A stretch of DNA of 64,000 nt. Source: Lachnospiraceae bacterium. Its GTDB lineage: Bacteria > Bacillota > Clostridia > Lachnospirales > Lachnospiraceae. Location of the stretch: assembly GCA_017553505.1 (NCBI GenBank), contig JAFZLD010000022.1, positions 124,001 to 188,000 of the forward strand. Reading direction: 5' to 3'. Positions 35,479 to 44,117 of the stretch are shown here, piece after piece; within the stretch, counting starts at the first letter, position 1; the number at the start of each line of letters is the position of its first letter. The notes under the pieces were generated by a model that saw nothing but the letters and a program-made list of their open reading frames with translations, made no database searches and was not told the DNA's origin. The position numbers and the translations under genes are program-made.

Positions 35479-35517
35479 CCGTAAGGAAAACTTAATAAAG
35501 AATATTGTTTAAATTCT

Positions 35518-35545
35518 TTGAAAATAAGGGCGCATAGAGTATAAT
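35518..35545 (+). promoter_or_regulatory. Sigma-A type promoter overlapping the terminator, for the GT2 gene at 35635
   Basis: TTGAAA at 35518-35523 and a perfect TATAAT at 35540-35545 are 16 bp apart. The start would be near 35552, giving a leader of about 80 nt before the GT2 start, GC-rich in its centre. Confidence 0.6.
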
Positions 35546-35565
35546 ACTTTATGATGCCCTTTTTA
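35526..35565 (+). terminator. Terminator-like hairpin after the FdtB-like gene
   Basis: AAGGGC with the following GCATAG pairs, with one bulge and wobbles, to the TTTATGATGCCCTT arm ending at 35561, followed by TTTT. The loop contains the TATAAT of the next promoter, so terminator and promoter overlap. Confidence 0.55.
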
Positions 35566-35634
35566 TGTGGTGGCATCCGGTCGGGTGGCCGGGATACCGG
35601 TATGGGCATGTGAAAAAGAGTAGTGAGGATTGAT

Positions 35635-36564
35635 ATGTTAGTTTCTTTTGTGATTCCCTGTTACAGGTCGGAAGTTACACTTCCTAACGTGGTCAGAGAG
35701 ATTGATGAGACCATGAAAGGCCTTATTGCATATGATTATGAGATAGTGCTGGTGAACGACTCGTCGCCCGATAATACGTGGGAGACGATTAAGAGTCTGG
35801 TAGCTGAGCACAAGAATATTACCGGCATTAACTTCGCCAGAAATTTCGGACAGCACGGTGCGCTTATGGCAGGACTCAGAGAGGCCAAGGGCGACTATGT
35901 GGTATGTCTGGACGATGACGGTCAGACGCCGGCAGATGAAGTGGGCAAGCTCCTTGAAAAGCTCGACGAGGGCTACGACGCCGTATACGCAAGCTATGCT
36001 AAGAAGAAACACTCCGCTTTCAGAAACTTCGGAACTTTCATGAATGAGAAGATGGCCGAGAAGCTTCTCGGTAAGCCGAAGGAACTGTTCGTATCGAGCT
36101 ACTTCGGTGTGAAGCGTTTTGTGGTGGATGACATGATAAGATATGAGAACGCTTATCCTTATGTAATCGGACTCGTACTTCGTGCCACTAAGAACATTTG
36201 CAATGTTCCCGTTAACCATCGTAACCGAGAGGTCGGTACTTCGGGATATACGCTCGGCAAGCTTTTAAACCTTTGGATCAACGGCTTTACTGCTTTTTCC
36301 GTTAAGCCTTTGAGAATCGCTACAGGAATCGGCGCGGTTTGCGCGGGACTGGGCTTCATTTACGGTATTTACACGATTATTAAGAAACTTATCGGAGTTG
36401 ATGTTCCTATGGGCTTTTCAGCGCTCATGACGGCGCTTATGTTCATCGGCGGAATGCTGATGCTGATGCTCGGACTCGTAGGCGAGTACATCGGCCGCGT
36501 ATATATCAGCATGAACAACTCGCCCCAATACGTAATAAGAGAAAAGATACATCATGAAGAATAA
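35635..36564 (+). CDS. GtrB/ArnC-like GT2 polyprenyl-phosphate glycosyltransferase
   Basis: A 309-residue GT2 with FVIPCYRSE, LVNDSSPDNTWE, NFARNFGQHGALMAGL, CLDDDGQTPADE near residue 95 (metal site) and SSYFGVKRFV. The two C-terminal helices (about 225-250 and 265-290) and SPQYVIRE are as in ArnC/GtrB-like enzymes, and the DDDGQ form is closer to ArnC than to the other two GT2 enzymes here. It probably charges Und-P with a sugar, perhaps an amino sugar. GTGAGG precedes the ATG at 35635. The following SGNH gene overlaps by 11 nt. Confidence 0.87.
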   Translation: MLVSFVIPCYRSEVTLPNVVREIDETMKGLIAYDYEIVLVNDSSPDNTWETIKSLVAEHKNITGINFARNFGQHGALMAGLREAKGDYVVCLDDDGQTPADEVGKLLEKLDEGYDAVYASYAKKKHSAFRNFGTFMNEKMAEKLLGKPKELFVSSYFGVKRFVVDDMIRYENAYPYVIGLVLRATKNICNVPVNHRNREVGTSGYTLGKLLNLWINGFTAFSVKPLRIATGIGAVCAGLGFIYGIYTIIKKLIGVDVPMGFSALMTALMFIGGMLMLMLGLVGEYIGRVYISMNNSPQYVIREKIHHEE

Positions 36565-37390
36565 AAAAGTTGCGGCGGCAGTCGCAATTGTATTGATTTT
36601 AATATGCTTCGTGCCTGCAAGCTTGGTGTTTAATCGGCCAAAGAAACTGCAGTGCGAGATTGTCTGTTTCGGCGACAGCGTTATGGCGGGATTCTATGAC
36701 AACGCCACCATTCCGGGCTACATAGAGACCTATTCGGGCAGGAAGACACTCAACGCCGCTTTCGGCGGACTCACGATGAGTGCTTACTTTGACAATCCCA
36801 AGGCGGGAGATGCGAGCCATCTTTTTTCAATGGTTGAATTGTCGGATGCACTTGTGAAGAGAGACTTTTCGCTCCAGACGATGGCCACTAAGAGGAGTAT
36901 CGGCGATTACCCGCAGGATTGGTACGGCGTGACCGAGGCACTCAATGCTGTAGATTGGGATAGCGTTAAATATGTTTTCATCGAGCAGGGAGTTAACGAT
37001 TATCTCCTTGGTAAGCCCACTGATGACGCGTCTGACAGGTACAACAGATCGACTTTCGCAGGAGCACTTCGTACTTCGATAGAGAACGTGCAGAAGGCGT
37101 TGCCTGACGCCGAGATTGTTCTTTTGACCCCCATATATAACTGGGCCGGCGGCGCGGATCAGGACTGCACCGAGAGAGATTTGGGTGGCGGCACACTCCT
37201 TGCTTACATCGATAAGGAGAAAGAAGTTGCGGCAGAATACGGCCTCATCTGTGTGGACAATTTCCACGGCTCAGGCATTAACCGAGACAATTATAAAGAA
37301 TACTTGTACGATGGCTTGCATACACTTGAAGAAGCCAACGCTTTGATAGCTCAGAATATAATCAATAACGTTGAGGGATTGCGTAAATAA
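36554..37390 (+). CDS. Membrane-anchored SGNH/GDSL hydrolase
   Basis: A 278-residue protein with an N-terminal membrane anchor (about residues 6-26) and an extracytoplasmic SGNH domain: block I CFGDSVMAGF with the Ser nucleophile, the glycine in AAFGGLTM, the Asn in EQGVNDYLLG and the Asp-His pair in YDGLH near residue 255. Such proteins remove or transfer O-acyl groups. It is inside the glycosyltransferase run, overlapping the GT2 before it and the GtrII after it (TAATG), so a role in O-acetylation or deacetylation of the cell-surface glycan is likely but inferred. Confidence 0.8.
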   Translation: MKNKKVAAAVAIVLILICFVPASLVFNRPKKLQCEIVCFGDSVMAGFYDNATIPGYIETYSGRKTLNAAFGGLTMSAYFDNPKAGDASHLFSMVELSDALVKRDFSLQTMATKRSIGDYPQDWYGVTEALNAVDWDSVKYVFIEQGVNDYLLGKPTDDASDRYNRSTFAGALRTSIENVQKALPDAEIVLLTPIYNWAGGADQDCTERDLGGGTLLAYIDKEKEVAAEYGLICVDNFHGSGINRDNYKEYLYDGLHTLEEANALIAQNIINNVEGLRK

Positions 37391-38931
37391 TGAATTCACC
37401 CCGTACAGCATCTATCAAACTGAATAATGCACTCGGCAGTGAGGGCAAGGCGGCACTGTTCACAGCTCTGATTATGGGGCTCGTGGCGCACATGCCTGCG
37501 CTGGTGGCGGACATCCCCAATCACGACGGACTTAGCTCGGTATACTTCAGCCAGAACATGCTCACTTCGGGCAGATGGTTCCTGGGACCTGCTTGCGCGG
37601 TGTCTTCGTACTATTCGCTCCACTGGCTTATCGGCGTGCTGGCGCTTCTCTACCTGGCAATCGCGGCAGTATTCGTGGTGAAATTACTCGATGTTAAATC
37701 ACCTCTTTTTGCAGGACTTATTGCGGGTCTTATGGTGACATTCCCGGGACTTGCGTCGAACTTCGCATATCTGTTCACGATGGACGGATATATGATGGGC
37801 CTGCTTTTTGCGGTGCTTGCGGTTTACATGACAGCCAAGGTTAAGCGAGGCTTCGTCTTTGGCGCCTGCTTCTTAGCGCTCAGTATGGGTACTTATCAGG
37901 CTTATCTGCCGGTTGCGATGCTTTTAAGCCTATACATGGTTTTAATGATTTTTGCCGAGAAGACCAAGCTCATCGACAAGCTTAAGAAAGCGCTTAACTA
38001 CCTTTACATGGGTGTTATCGGCGTGGCTCTTTACTACGGCATCCTTAAGCTCTTGCTTGCAATAACGGGCAAAGAACTCGATACTTACCAGGGCATGAAC
38101 TCCGCTGTCGAGAAGGTTTCACTGATGGACAGCATTAAGGCTATATATAAGGATTTTGCTTCTTTTACAGTTTTCGGCAAGGTAATCTTTACCAATGCTT
38201 TTGCCACGGTTGCGGCAGCAGTCATTGCGATTGCTTTTGCTGTGGCATTGATAGTGAGAGCGGTACAGGAGAAGTGGCTTAAGTCCGTGTGGTTCTATGT
38301 GATCGGCGTGGTGACCTGCGTGGCGATTCCGCTGTTTACTAACGCTATCTTGCTGATTTCCAAGGATGTCACATATCACATGATTATGAGATATCAGTGG
38401 GTGCTTTTCGGAGTGCTGGCGTTAGCGTTTATAGAGAACAGCTTTCGAAGATTCAGGCCTAACACTCAGGCGGCGCTTGAGTGGTGCATGCTCGTGACGG
38501 CTGCGGTGTGCATTCTTTCGAACGTAATCTCCGTTAATGTGGCTTATTCGAACCTGGAGAAAAAATACGAGAAGACCTACGCTTACTGCCTGCGACTTGC
38601 GGACAGAATCGAGCAGACCGAAGGCTACTATCAGGGAATACCGATTTACATGATTGGTGTGATAGGAGAAGACAATTTTCCTGAGACAGATATCACAGCA
38701 GATGTTACGGACCATATGGTTGGAATCGATGGTCAGTGGCTTTTCTACAGACCAGAGAATTTTGAATTATTCTACAAGCATTACATGGGTATTACCTTTA
38801 ACTTTTTAAAGCCCGAAGAAGCTAACTTCTACGATACTAAAGAGTACGTGGATATGCCTTCTTTCCCGGGCGCGGGCTCCACTAAGGTGGTGGACGGAAT
38901 TCTGTACGTTAAGACAGAGAACATGCATTAA
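37390..38931 (+). CDS. GtrII-like membrane glucosyltransferase, second protein
   Basis: A 513-residue polytopic protein related to that at 31056. After helix 1 the extracytoplasmic loop reads VADIPNHDGLSSVYF, SGRWFLGPACAVSSYYSLHW; later LFTMDGYMMGLLFAVLAV and LSMGTYQAYLPVAMLLSLY are family landmarks. A C-terminal domain of about 110 residues ending KVVDGILYVK lies outside. It shares one base with the SGNH stop and precedes a GtrB-type GT2 by 14 nt, the classical donor-maker/transferase pairing. Sugar and acceptor unknown. Confidence 0.8.
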   Translation: MNSPRTASIKLNNALGSEGKAALFTALIMGLVAHMPALVADIPNHDGLSSVYFSQNMLTSGRWFLGPACAVSSYYSLHWLIGVLALLYLAIAAVFVVKLLDVKSPLFAGLIAGLMVTFPGLASNFAYLFTMDGYMMGLLFAVLAVYMTAKVKRGFVFGACFLALSMGTYQAYLPVAMLLSLYMVLMIFAEKTKLIDKLKKALNYLYMGVIGVALYYGILKLLLAITGKELDTYQGMNSAVEKVSLMDSIKAIYKDFASFTVFGKVIFTNAFATVAAAVIAIAFAVALIVRAVQEKWLKSVWFYVIGVVTCVAIPLFTNAILLISKDVTYHMIMRYQWVLFGVLALAFIENSFRRFRPNTQAALEWCMLVTAAVCILSNVISVNVAYSNLEKKYEKTYAYCLRLADRIEQTEGYYQGIPIYMIGVIGEDNFPETDITADVTDHMVGIDGQWLFYRPENFELFYKHYMGITFNFLKPEEANFYDTKEYVDMPSFPGAGSTKVVDGILYVKTENMH

Positions 38932-38945
38932 CCAAAGGAGAAATA

Positions 38946-39884
38946 ATGGCGGAACTCATATCCCTTGTTATTCCCTCTTACAACGAAGAGGAAAATATTG
39001 AGAATACTGTGAAAACGCTTAAATCCATCTTGGACGGCGAGGATTTTGACTGCGAGTTTATATTCGTCAATGACGGCTCGGCCGACAAGACTTTTGAGAA
39101 GATTGCCGCGGAGTCCGAGAAGGACGAGCGCGTGAAAGGCATTTCTTTCAGCCGTAACTTTGGTAAGGAAGCTGCGATTTTCGCGGGTCTTCAGGCTGCG
39201 GTGGGTGACGCTTGCGTAGTACTCGACTGTGACCTTCAGCATCCGCCGACACTGATCAAAGAAATGGTCGCTAAGTGGCGAGAAGGCTTTGAAGTGGTGG
39301 AAGGCGTTAAGTCGTCAAGAGGACGAGAGAGCATCTTTCATAAGATGAGCGCGGGTCTTTTCTATCGCATTATGAGCCGGCTCATTAAGATTGACATGCG
39401 CGCGACTTCGGACTATAAGCTTTTAGACCGCAAGGTTGTTAACGTGTTACTGAGCCTTACCGAGCGCAACACTTTCTTTAGAGCGCTTACGTTCTGGGTG
39501 GGTTTTAAATCTACCAAGCTTGAATACGATGTTGAGGAAAGAAAGTTCGGCACGACAAAATGGTCGTTTATAAGTCTTATGAAGTATGCCATCAACAATG
39601 CCACAAGCTTCTCGACATTGCCGCTTCAGATAGTTACTTTCCTCGGTGTTATATCTATCATCGGAAGTGTTATCCTCGGCATTCAGACGCTTGTTAAGTT
39701 CTTCATGGGTACTGCGGAGGCAGGCTTCCCCACGGTTATCCTGCTGGAGCTTTTAATCGGCGGATTTATTATGCTGAGCCTTGGCATTATCGGCCATTAT
39801 ATCGCCCGCATATACGAAGAGGTGAAGGGTCGCCCCAAGTATATTGTGCGCGAACATACTAAGAATATTAAAGGAAACATTTAA
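38946..39884 (+). CDS. GtrB/DPM1-like GT2 polyprenyl-phosphate glycosyltransferase
   Basis: A 312-residue GT2 with LVIPSYNEEENIE, FVNDGSADKT, SFSRNFGKEAAIFAGL, VLDCDLQHPPTL near residue 95 and SDYKLLDRKVV near 160, two C-terminal helices and GRPKYIVREHT. It closely resembles the enzyme at 24562. It probably makes an Und-P-hexose for the adjacent GtrII-like (37390) or GT-C-like (39884) protein. AAAGGAG precedes the ATG. Its stop shares a base with the next start. Confidence 0.88.
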   Translation: MAELISLVIPSYNEEENIENTVKTLKSILDGEDFDCEFIFVNDGSADKTFEKIAAESEKDERVKGISFSRNFGKEAAIFAGLQAAVGDACVVLDCDLQHPPTLIKEMVAKWREGFEVVEGVKSSRGRESIFHKMSAGLFYRIMSRLIKIDMRATSDYKLLDRKVVNVLLSLTERNTFFRALTFWVGFKSTKLEYDVEERKFGTTKWSFISLMKYAINNATSFSTLPLQIVTFLGVISIIGSVILGIQTLVKFFMGTAEAGFPTVILLELLIGGFIMLSLGIIGHYIARIYEEVKGRPKYIVREHTKNIKGNI

Positions 39885-41644
39885 TGGAACAAAAGCTCTT
39901 TGAAAAAATGAACATTATCAGGGACAAGAAAGCCTACACTTTGATTACCGGCATTCTTTTTCCTGTATTGATATTGTTATTCTGCTTTGTAAAGGTTAAT
40001 CAGGGCGCCGATATTTCGGACTCTACCTACAGCCCGACTAACTTCATGTTCACCGACAGGCTGGACATTATGTGGTACACTTCCACAGCGCTTGCCAATT
40101 TTATAGGCAGCATCCTGGTGAAGCTTCCGTTTGGCAATACACTTCTCATGATGAATGTGTATACGGGCGTATTTAAGGCAATTGCGGCGCTTGTTGCGTA
40201 TTTCTTTTTCACCAAGACCGTCAAGGTTGACAGGGAACTTGCTTTTGCAGGTACGATAGCGGCTGTGGGACTGTGCTGGTGCCCTACCACGATTCTTTAT
40301 AACTATCTTACGTATTTATTCTTCTTGCTCGGCACGGTGCTTCTGTACAAGGGCATTGTGAGGGCCAAGAATTCATATCTCTTGCTTGCAGGCTTCTGCC
40401 TGGGACTTAACGTGTTTGTAAGATTTGCGAACTTAAGCCAGGCGGCGTTGATTGTAGTGCTGTGGGCATATTGCCTTATTGAGGATAAGACGTTCAAAGA
40501 AAGCTTCTTTAAGACCCTTCACTGCGTCGGCGGATATATACTGGGAATTATCCCCGGACTGATTGTTGTGTGGGCGACAAGAGGCTTCGGCTCTATATAT
40601 ACCGGTATCAGTCAGCTTTTCACGATGTCGGGCGAGGTGGATTCGTATTCGATTACCGGCATGATTTATGCGACTTTGAGGACATATATGGATACGTGGC
40701 CGTGGATGGAGATTACGTTCTTCATGCTTGTGGTATCGATGCTTGCGTTCCTTGTATTTCCTACTAAGCTTACTTGGGTTAGATATCTGCTCGGAACGAT
40801 TGTTGCCGGCGGTTTTTCGTTCTTTTTGTTTAAGAGAGGGCTGTTTACAAGAGACTACAGTTCTTACAGTTCCATACATCGTTTCGGTGCGCTGATTCTT
40901 GCGATAATGATTATATGGTTCGTGATTCACGCGCTTAACCGAAAGGCGCCTTTCGAAGAAAGAATCCTTTCTTTCATGGGCGTTGTGATTATCGCGGTGA
41001 CTCCGCTTGGAAGCAACAATGATATTTATGCTAACCTCAACAATATGTTTTTCGTGTTCCCCTTGTTCTTTTTCCTGCTTGTAAGATTTGTAAAGAGCAA
41101 CGAATATCTGAGGGGAATCAGATGGTCCGTTCTTTTGCTGACGATGCTGTTTGTGATGCAGAGTGTGTTGTTCGGATTTGAATTCACATTCAGAGACGGC
41201 ACATATGATGAGAAGAGAACTGCGGAGATTACAGGTATTCCTGCGGCTCGCGGCATGAAGACGACTGAGGCTCATAAGAAAGAACTCGAGACCTTGATGA
41301 AGGTATGGAACCAGCGTGACCTTGGCGGAGCGGGCATTCTCCTGTATGGCGAGATCTCGGGCTTAGGCTTCTATGTGGGCGAGACGCCTGCGATTAATAC
41401 CGCTTGGCCGAGCCTTGCGTCTTATTCCGAAAGGAAGTTTGAGTCGGAGATGACGGCGCTTGACGAGCGAATCGGTCAGGGCGCGGATGCGACACCGCCC
41501 ATCATTATCAGTAATGTTGAGTGTGATGCAGTTTTAAACAATCCCGAGAGTAAAAAGCAAAAAATTCTTAATGAGTTTATTGCAAAATATCAATATGAAG
41601 CAATTTACTGCGGCGACAGATTTACCGTATTGGCCGCAGAGTAA
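39884..41644 (+). CDS. Large polytopic membrane protein, GT-C-like glycosyltransferase candidate
   Basis: A 586-residue protein with about ten to twelve membrane segments and a C-terminal soluble domain of about 150 residues. The first loop reads VNQGADISDSTYSPTNFM, with an acidic cluster (AD-SDS) placed like the catalytic aspartates of GT39/GT83-type enzymes. Later come LYNYLTYLFFLLGTVLLY and GSNNDIYANLNNMFFV. The C-terminal part has GETPAINTAWPSLASYS. No family can be named with certainty. Translation is coupled to the GT2 upstream (TAATGG), and the pair probably works as donor maker and transferase. Confidence 0.6.
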   Translation: MEQKLFEKMNIIRDKKAYTLITGILFPVLILLFCFVKVNQGADISDSTYSPTNFMFTDRLDIMWYTSTALANFIGSILVKLPFGNTLLMMNVYTGVFKAIAALVAYFFFTKTVKVDRELAFAGTIAAVGLCWCPTTILYNYLTYLFFLLGTVLLYKGIVRAKNSYLLLAGFCLGLNVFVRFANLSQAALIVVLWAYCLIEDKTFKESFFKTLHCVGGYILGIIPGLIVVWATRGFGSIYTGISQLFTMSGEVDSYSITGMIYATLRTYMDTWPWMEITFFMLVVSMLAFLVFPTKLTWVRYLLGTIVAGGFSFFLFKRGLFTRDYSSYSSIHRFGALILAIMIIWFVIHALNRKAPFEERILSFMGVVIIAVTPLGSNNDIYANLNNMFFVFPLFFFLLVRFVKSNEYLRGIRWSVLLLTMLFVMQSVLFGFEFTFRDGTYDEKRTAEITGIPAARGMKTTEAHKKELETLMKVWNQRDLGGAGILLYGEISGLGFYVGETPAINTAWPSLASYSERKFESEMTALDERIGQGADATPPIIISNVECDAVLNNPESKKQKILNEFIAKYQYEAIYCGDRFTVLAAE

Positions 41645-41662
41645 CGGAAAGGTGATTAGATT

Positions 41663-42805
41663 ATGGCTGATTACAAAATTAGATTTAACGTGCCTCCCTT
41701 CACGGGCAAAGAAATGGACTATATTAAGCAGGCCGTTGACAACATGAAAATTTGTGGCGACGGTGAGTTCACCAAGAAGGACAGCAAGTGGCTTGAAGAG
41801 AAGACCGGAACTTCCAAGGCTCTTCTTACAACTTCCTGCACACATGCGCTTGAGCTTGCTGCACTCTTATGCGATATCAAGGAAGGCGACGAAGTAATTA
41901 TGCCTTCTTTTACCTTCGTATCTACCGCCGACGCTTTCGTACTTAGAGGCGCCAAGGTTGTTTTCGTGGATATCAGACCCGATACCATGAACATTGATGA
42001 GAATAAGATTGAGGCGGCTATTACAGACCGGACCAAGGCTATTGTTCCCGTACATTATGCGGGCGTAGCTTGTGAGATGGACAAGATTATGGACATCGCT
42101 AAGCGTCACAATCTCAAGGTTGTTGAGGATGATGCTCAGGGTATCATGTCCGAGTACAAGGGCAAGGCTCTCGGTACTTTCGGCGATTTCGGTGCGCTTT
42201 CTTTTCACGAGACCAAGAACTACTCAATGGGTGAGGGCGGTGCGCTCCTTATCAAGGATCCCGCAATGGCTGAGGAAGCTGAGATTATCAGAGAGAAAGG
42301 TACCGACAGAAGCAAGTACTACCGCGGTCAGGTGGACAAGTACACATGGCAGAATTACGGTTCTTCCTACCTTCCTTCCGATATGAACGCGGCTTACCTC
42401 TATGCTCAGCTTGAGATGGCTGATGAAATCAACAATGCGCGTCTTGCAAGATGGAACCAGTACAATGAAGGTCTTAAGCCGTTAAAAGAACGCGGTCTCT
42501 TAGAACTTCCCACTATTCCCGAAGGCTGCAAGCACAATGCGCACATGTTCTACATTAAGACCAAGGATATTGCAGAGCGTACGGCACTTATCGATGCGCT
42601 CTTAAAGGATGGCATCTATTCAGCCTTCCACTATATTCCTCTTCACACCGCTCCCGCGGGCAAGAAGTTCGGTCGCTTCCACGGCGAGGACATTTACACC
42701 ACCAAGGAAAGCGAGAGACTTACCAGACTTCCTATGTATTTTAGTCTCACTGAAGAGGACTGCGACTTTGTAATCAATCGTGTTAAGGCATTCTATGGAG
42801 TCTGA
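41663..42805 (+). CDS. wecE: dTDP-4-amino-4,6-dideoxygalactose transaminase
   Basis: A 380-residue PLP aminotransferase of the WecE/RffA type: RFNVPPFTGKEMDYIKQAV at the N-terminus, TTSCTHALELAALL, VEDDAQGIMSEYKG near residue 155, the PLP lysine in LSFHETKNYSMGEGGA, and the RffA-typical REKGTDRSKYYRGQVDKYTW near 212. It would make a 4-amino-4,6-dideoxygalactose nucleotide (the precursor of Fuc4NAc). No dTDP-glucose 4,6-dehydratase is in the window, so its substrate must come from another locus or be a CDP/UDP sugar. It overlaps the next gene by 11 nt. Confidence 0.88.
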   Translation: MADYKIRFNVPPFTGKEMDYIKQAVDNMKICGDGEFTKKDSKWLEEKTGTSKALLTTSCTHALELAALLCDIKEGDEVIMPSFTFVSTADAFVLRGAKVVFVDIRPDTMNIDENKIEAAITDRTKAIVPVHYAGVACEMDKIMDIAKRHNLKVVEDDAQGIMSEYKGKALGTFGDFGALSFHETKNYSMGEGGALLIKDPAMAEEAEIIREKGTDRSKYYRGQVDKYTWQNYGSSYLPSDMNAAYLYAQLEMADEINNARLARWNQYNEGLKPLKERGLLELPTIPEGCKHNAHMFYIKTKDIAERTALIDALLKDGIYSAFHYIPLHTAPAGKKFGRFHGEDIYTTKESERLTRLPMYFSLTEEDCDFVINRVKAFYGV

Positions 42806-44117
42806 AAAAAGAATATCGATAAATACGATAATTAAATACTTTGCCTATGCCGCAATAGCTGTAGAAGCTGTCTTTGCGGCTTTTTGGCTGTTTAAGAATA
42901 TAGGAGTTTTGCAGTCCGATTACATAGCTCACACGTATATTCAGGCTGCCGATTCACTGGTGGTGGATGACAGTATGGGAATACTTTATGCGCTTATCGT
43001 GCGCGTGCTTGGGCATGGGGTGGTGCTTCAAATTGCGCAGATAATTGTCGGTACACTTGCGTTGTGGTTCTTTGCGACAAGTCTGTTTGGCAAGGGTGCT
43101 GCAGTCGTATTGACCGGTGTGGTTGCGCTCAATCCCATGATTCTGCAGGCGGAGACGGCGGTTTCACCCAATGCTCTTGTGCTTTCATGTGTGCTTATTG
43201 CTATCGGCGCGGCTGTAAAAAGCAAGAGCAATGCCAAGTGGTATGTGGGACTCTTTGTGTCGGCACTTTTGGCAGGCTTTTTGAATCCTGACTATGCATA
43301 TCTTTTTGCTATAGTCGGTGTAGTGTTCTTTGTAGTGCGTTGCATTGTGCGTAAGAAGTTTGAGATCGTTCTTTTGGCAATTGTCCTGATAGCTGCTGTT
43401 GTTCCTGCGGTAACCAATCACTTTATAAGTGGTGATAAGGCCTACGGAAGAGTGGGCAGAACTCCGGCATTTTTGATGATGCAGAGAGTTGTGTGGCCTC
43501 ACATGTTTGATTACAGTGAGCTTGCCGATTCGTGGGTGGCATATTACAAGGGCGAGACTGATATTGATTACGGATATACGATGATTGATACTGCAAGAAT
43601 TCCCGAGAATCTTGCTATGTCCTTTGCTAATTCATTCGAGAACTTGATAGGTACGGAGAATGCGCAGAGCTTTTATAAGACTACGGTTGAGTATTCGCTC
43701 GGCAAGGGATTCGGATTCTGGGCGCGTGATGTAATCAGCGACGAAATCCTGTATGTTCTCGCTCCGGCTTCGGCGGCGTATGCGTATGTTACACGCATGA
43801 CGGATACTTCGGTGGTGAACGGATTGTACTACATGTTCAAAACAGCGCCCGAGATTTCAAAGGTGTACTTTGTATTCTCGTCGATGGCTTTGCTAGTTTT
43901 GATTGCTTTGTACGTTGTTGCCGGTGTTGTAAAGGCTTGGCGTAAGGAGGCTAATAAAGCTTCGGCGACCGTTTCGCTGGTGTTGATTATTCTTTTGCTT
44001 TCTTTGTACGCGACATTGATATGTGTACGCGAGTTTGACTATAGAAATGTACTGTTCATGGTAGTGGGGTGGCCGGCTGCAGTCATGGCACTTACGGAGC
44101 GCAGAGATACTGTATGA
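42795..44117 (+). CDS. Polytopic membrane protein of unknown function, GT-C-like
   Basis: A 440-residue protein with about nine or ten membrane segments. The first extracytoplasmic loop reads VLQSDYIAHTYIQAADSL, with acidic residues in the usual GT-C position; the middle has NPMILQAETAVSPNALVLS and LNPDYAYLFAIVGVVF. A soluble segment of about 110 residues (FDYSELADSWVAYYKGETD onward) lies before the last helices. The ATG at 42795 overlaps the wecE-like gene; it is preferred to a TTG 15 nt upstream. The stop overlaps the next start by 4 nt. Function is inferred only from architecture and company. Confidence 0.58.
   Translation: MESEKRISINTIIKYFAYAAIAVEAVFAAFWLFKNIGVLQSDYIAHTYIQAADSLVVDDSMGILYALIVRVLGHGVVLQIAQIIVGTLALWFFATSLFGKGAAVVLTGVVALNPMILQAETAVSPNALVLSCVLIAIGAAVKSKSNAKWYVGLFVSALLAGFLNPDYAYLFAIVGVVFFVVRCIVRKKFEIVLLAIVLIAAVVPAVTNHFISGDKAYGRVGRTPAFLMMQRVVWPHMFDYSELADSWVAYYKGETDIDYGYTMIDTARIPENLAMSFANSFENLIGTENAQSFYKTTVEYSLGKGFGFWARDVISDEILYVLAPASAAYAYVTRMTDTSVVNGLYYMFKTAPEISKVYFVFSSMALLVLIALYVVAGVVKAWRKEANKASATVSLVLIILLLSLYATLICVREFDYRNVLFMVVGWPAAVMALTERRDTV

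Noticed and set aside
40433-41275. Long minus-strand open frame of 280 codons opposite the 39884 membrane protein
   Set aside because: It is a shadow of the + strand gene: composition is rich in Arg/His/Gln, it has no ribosome site and no recognisable domain.
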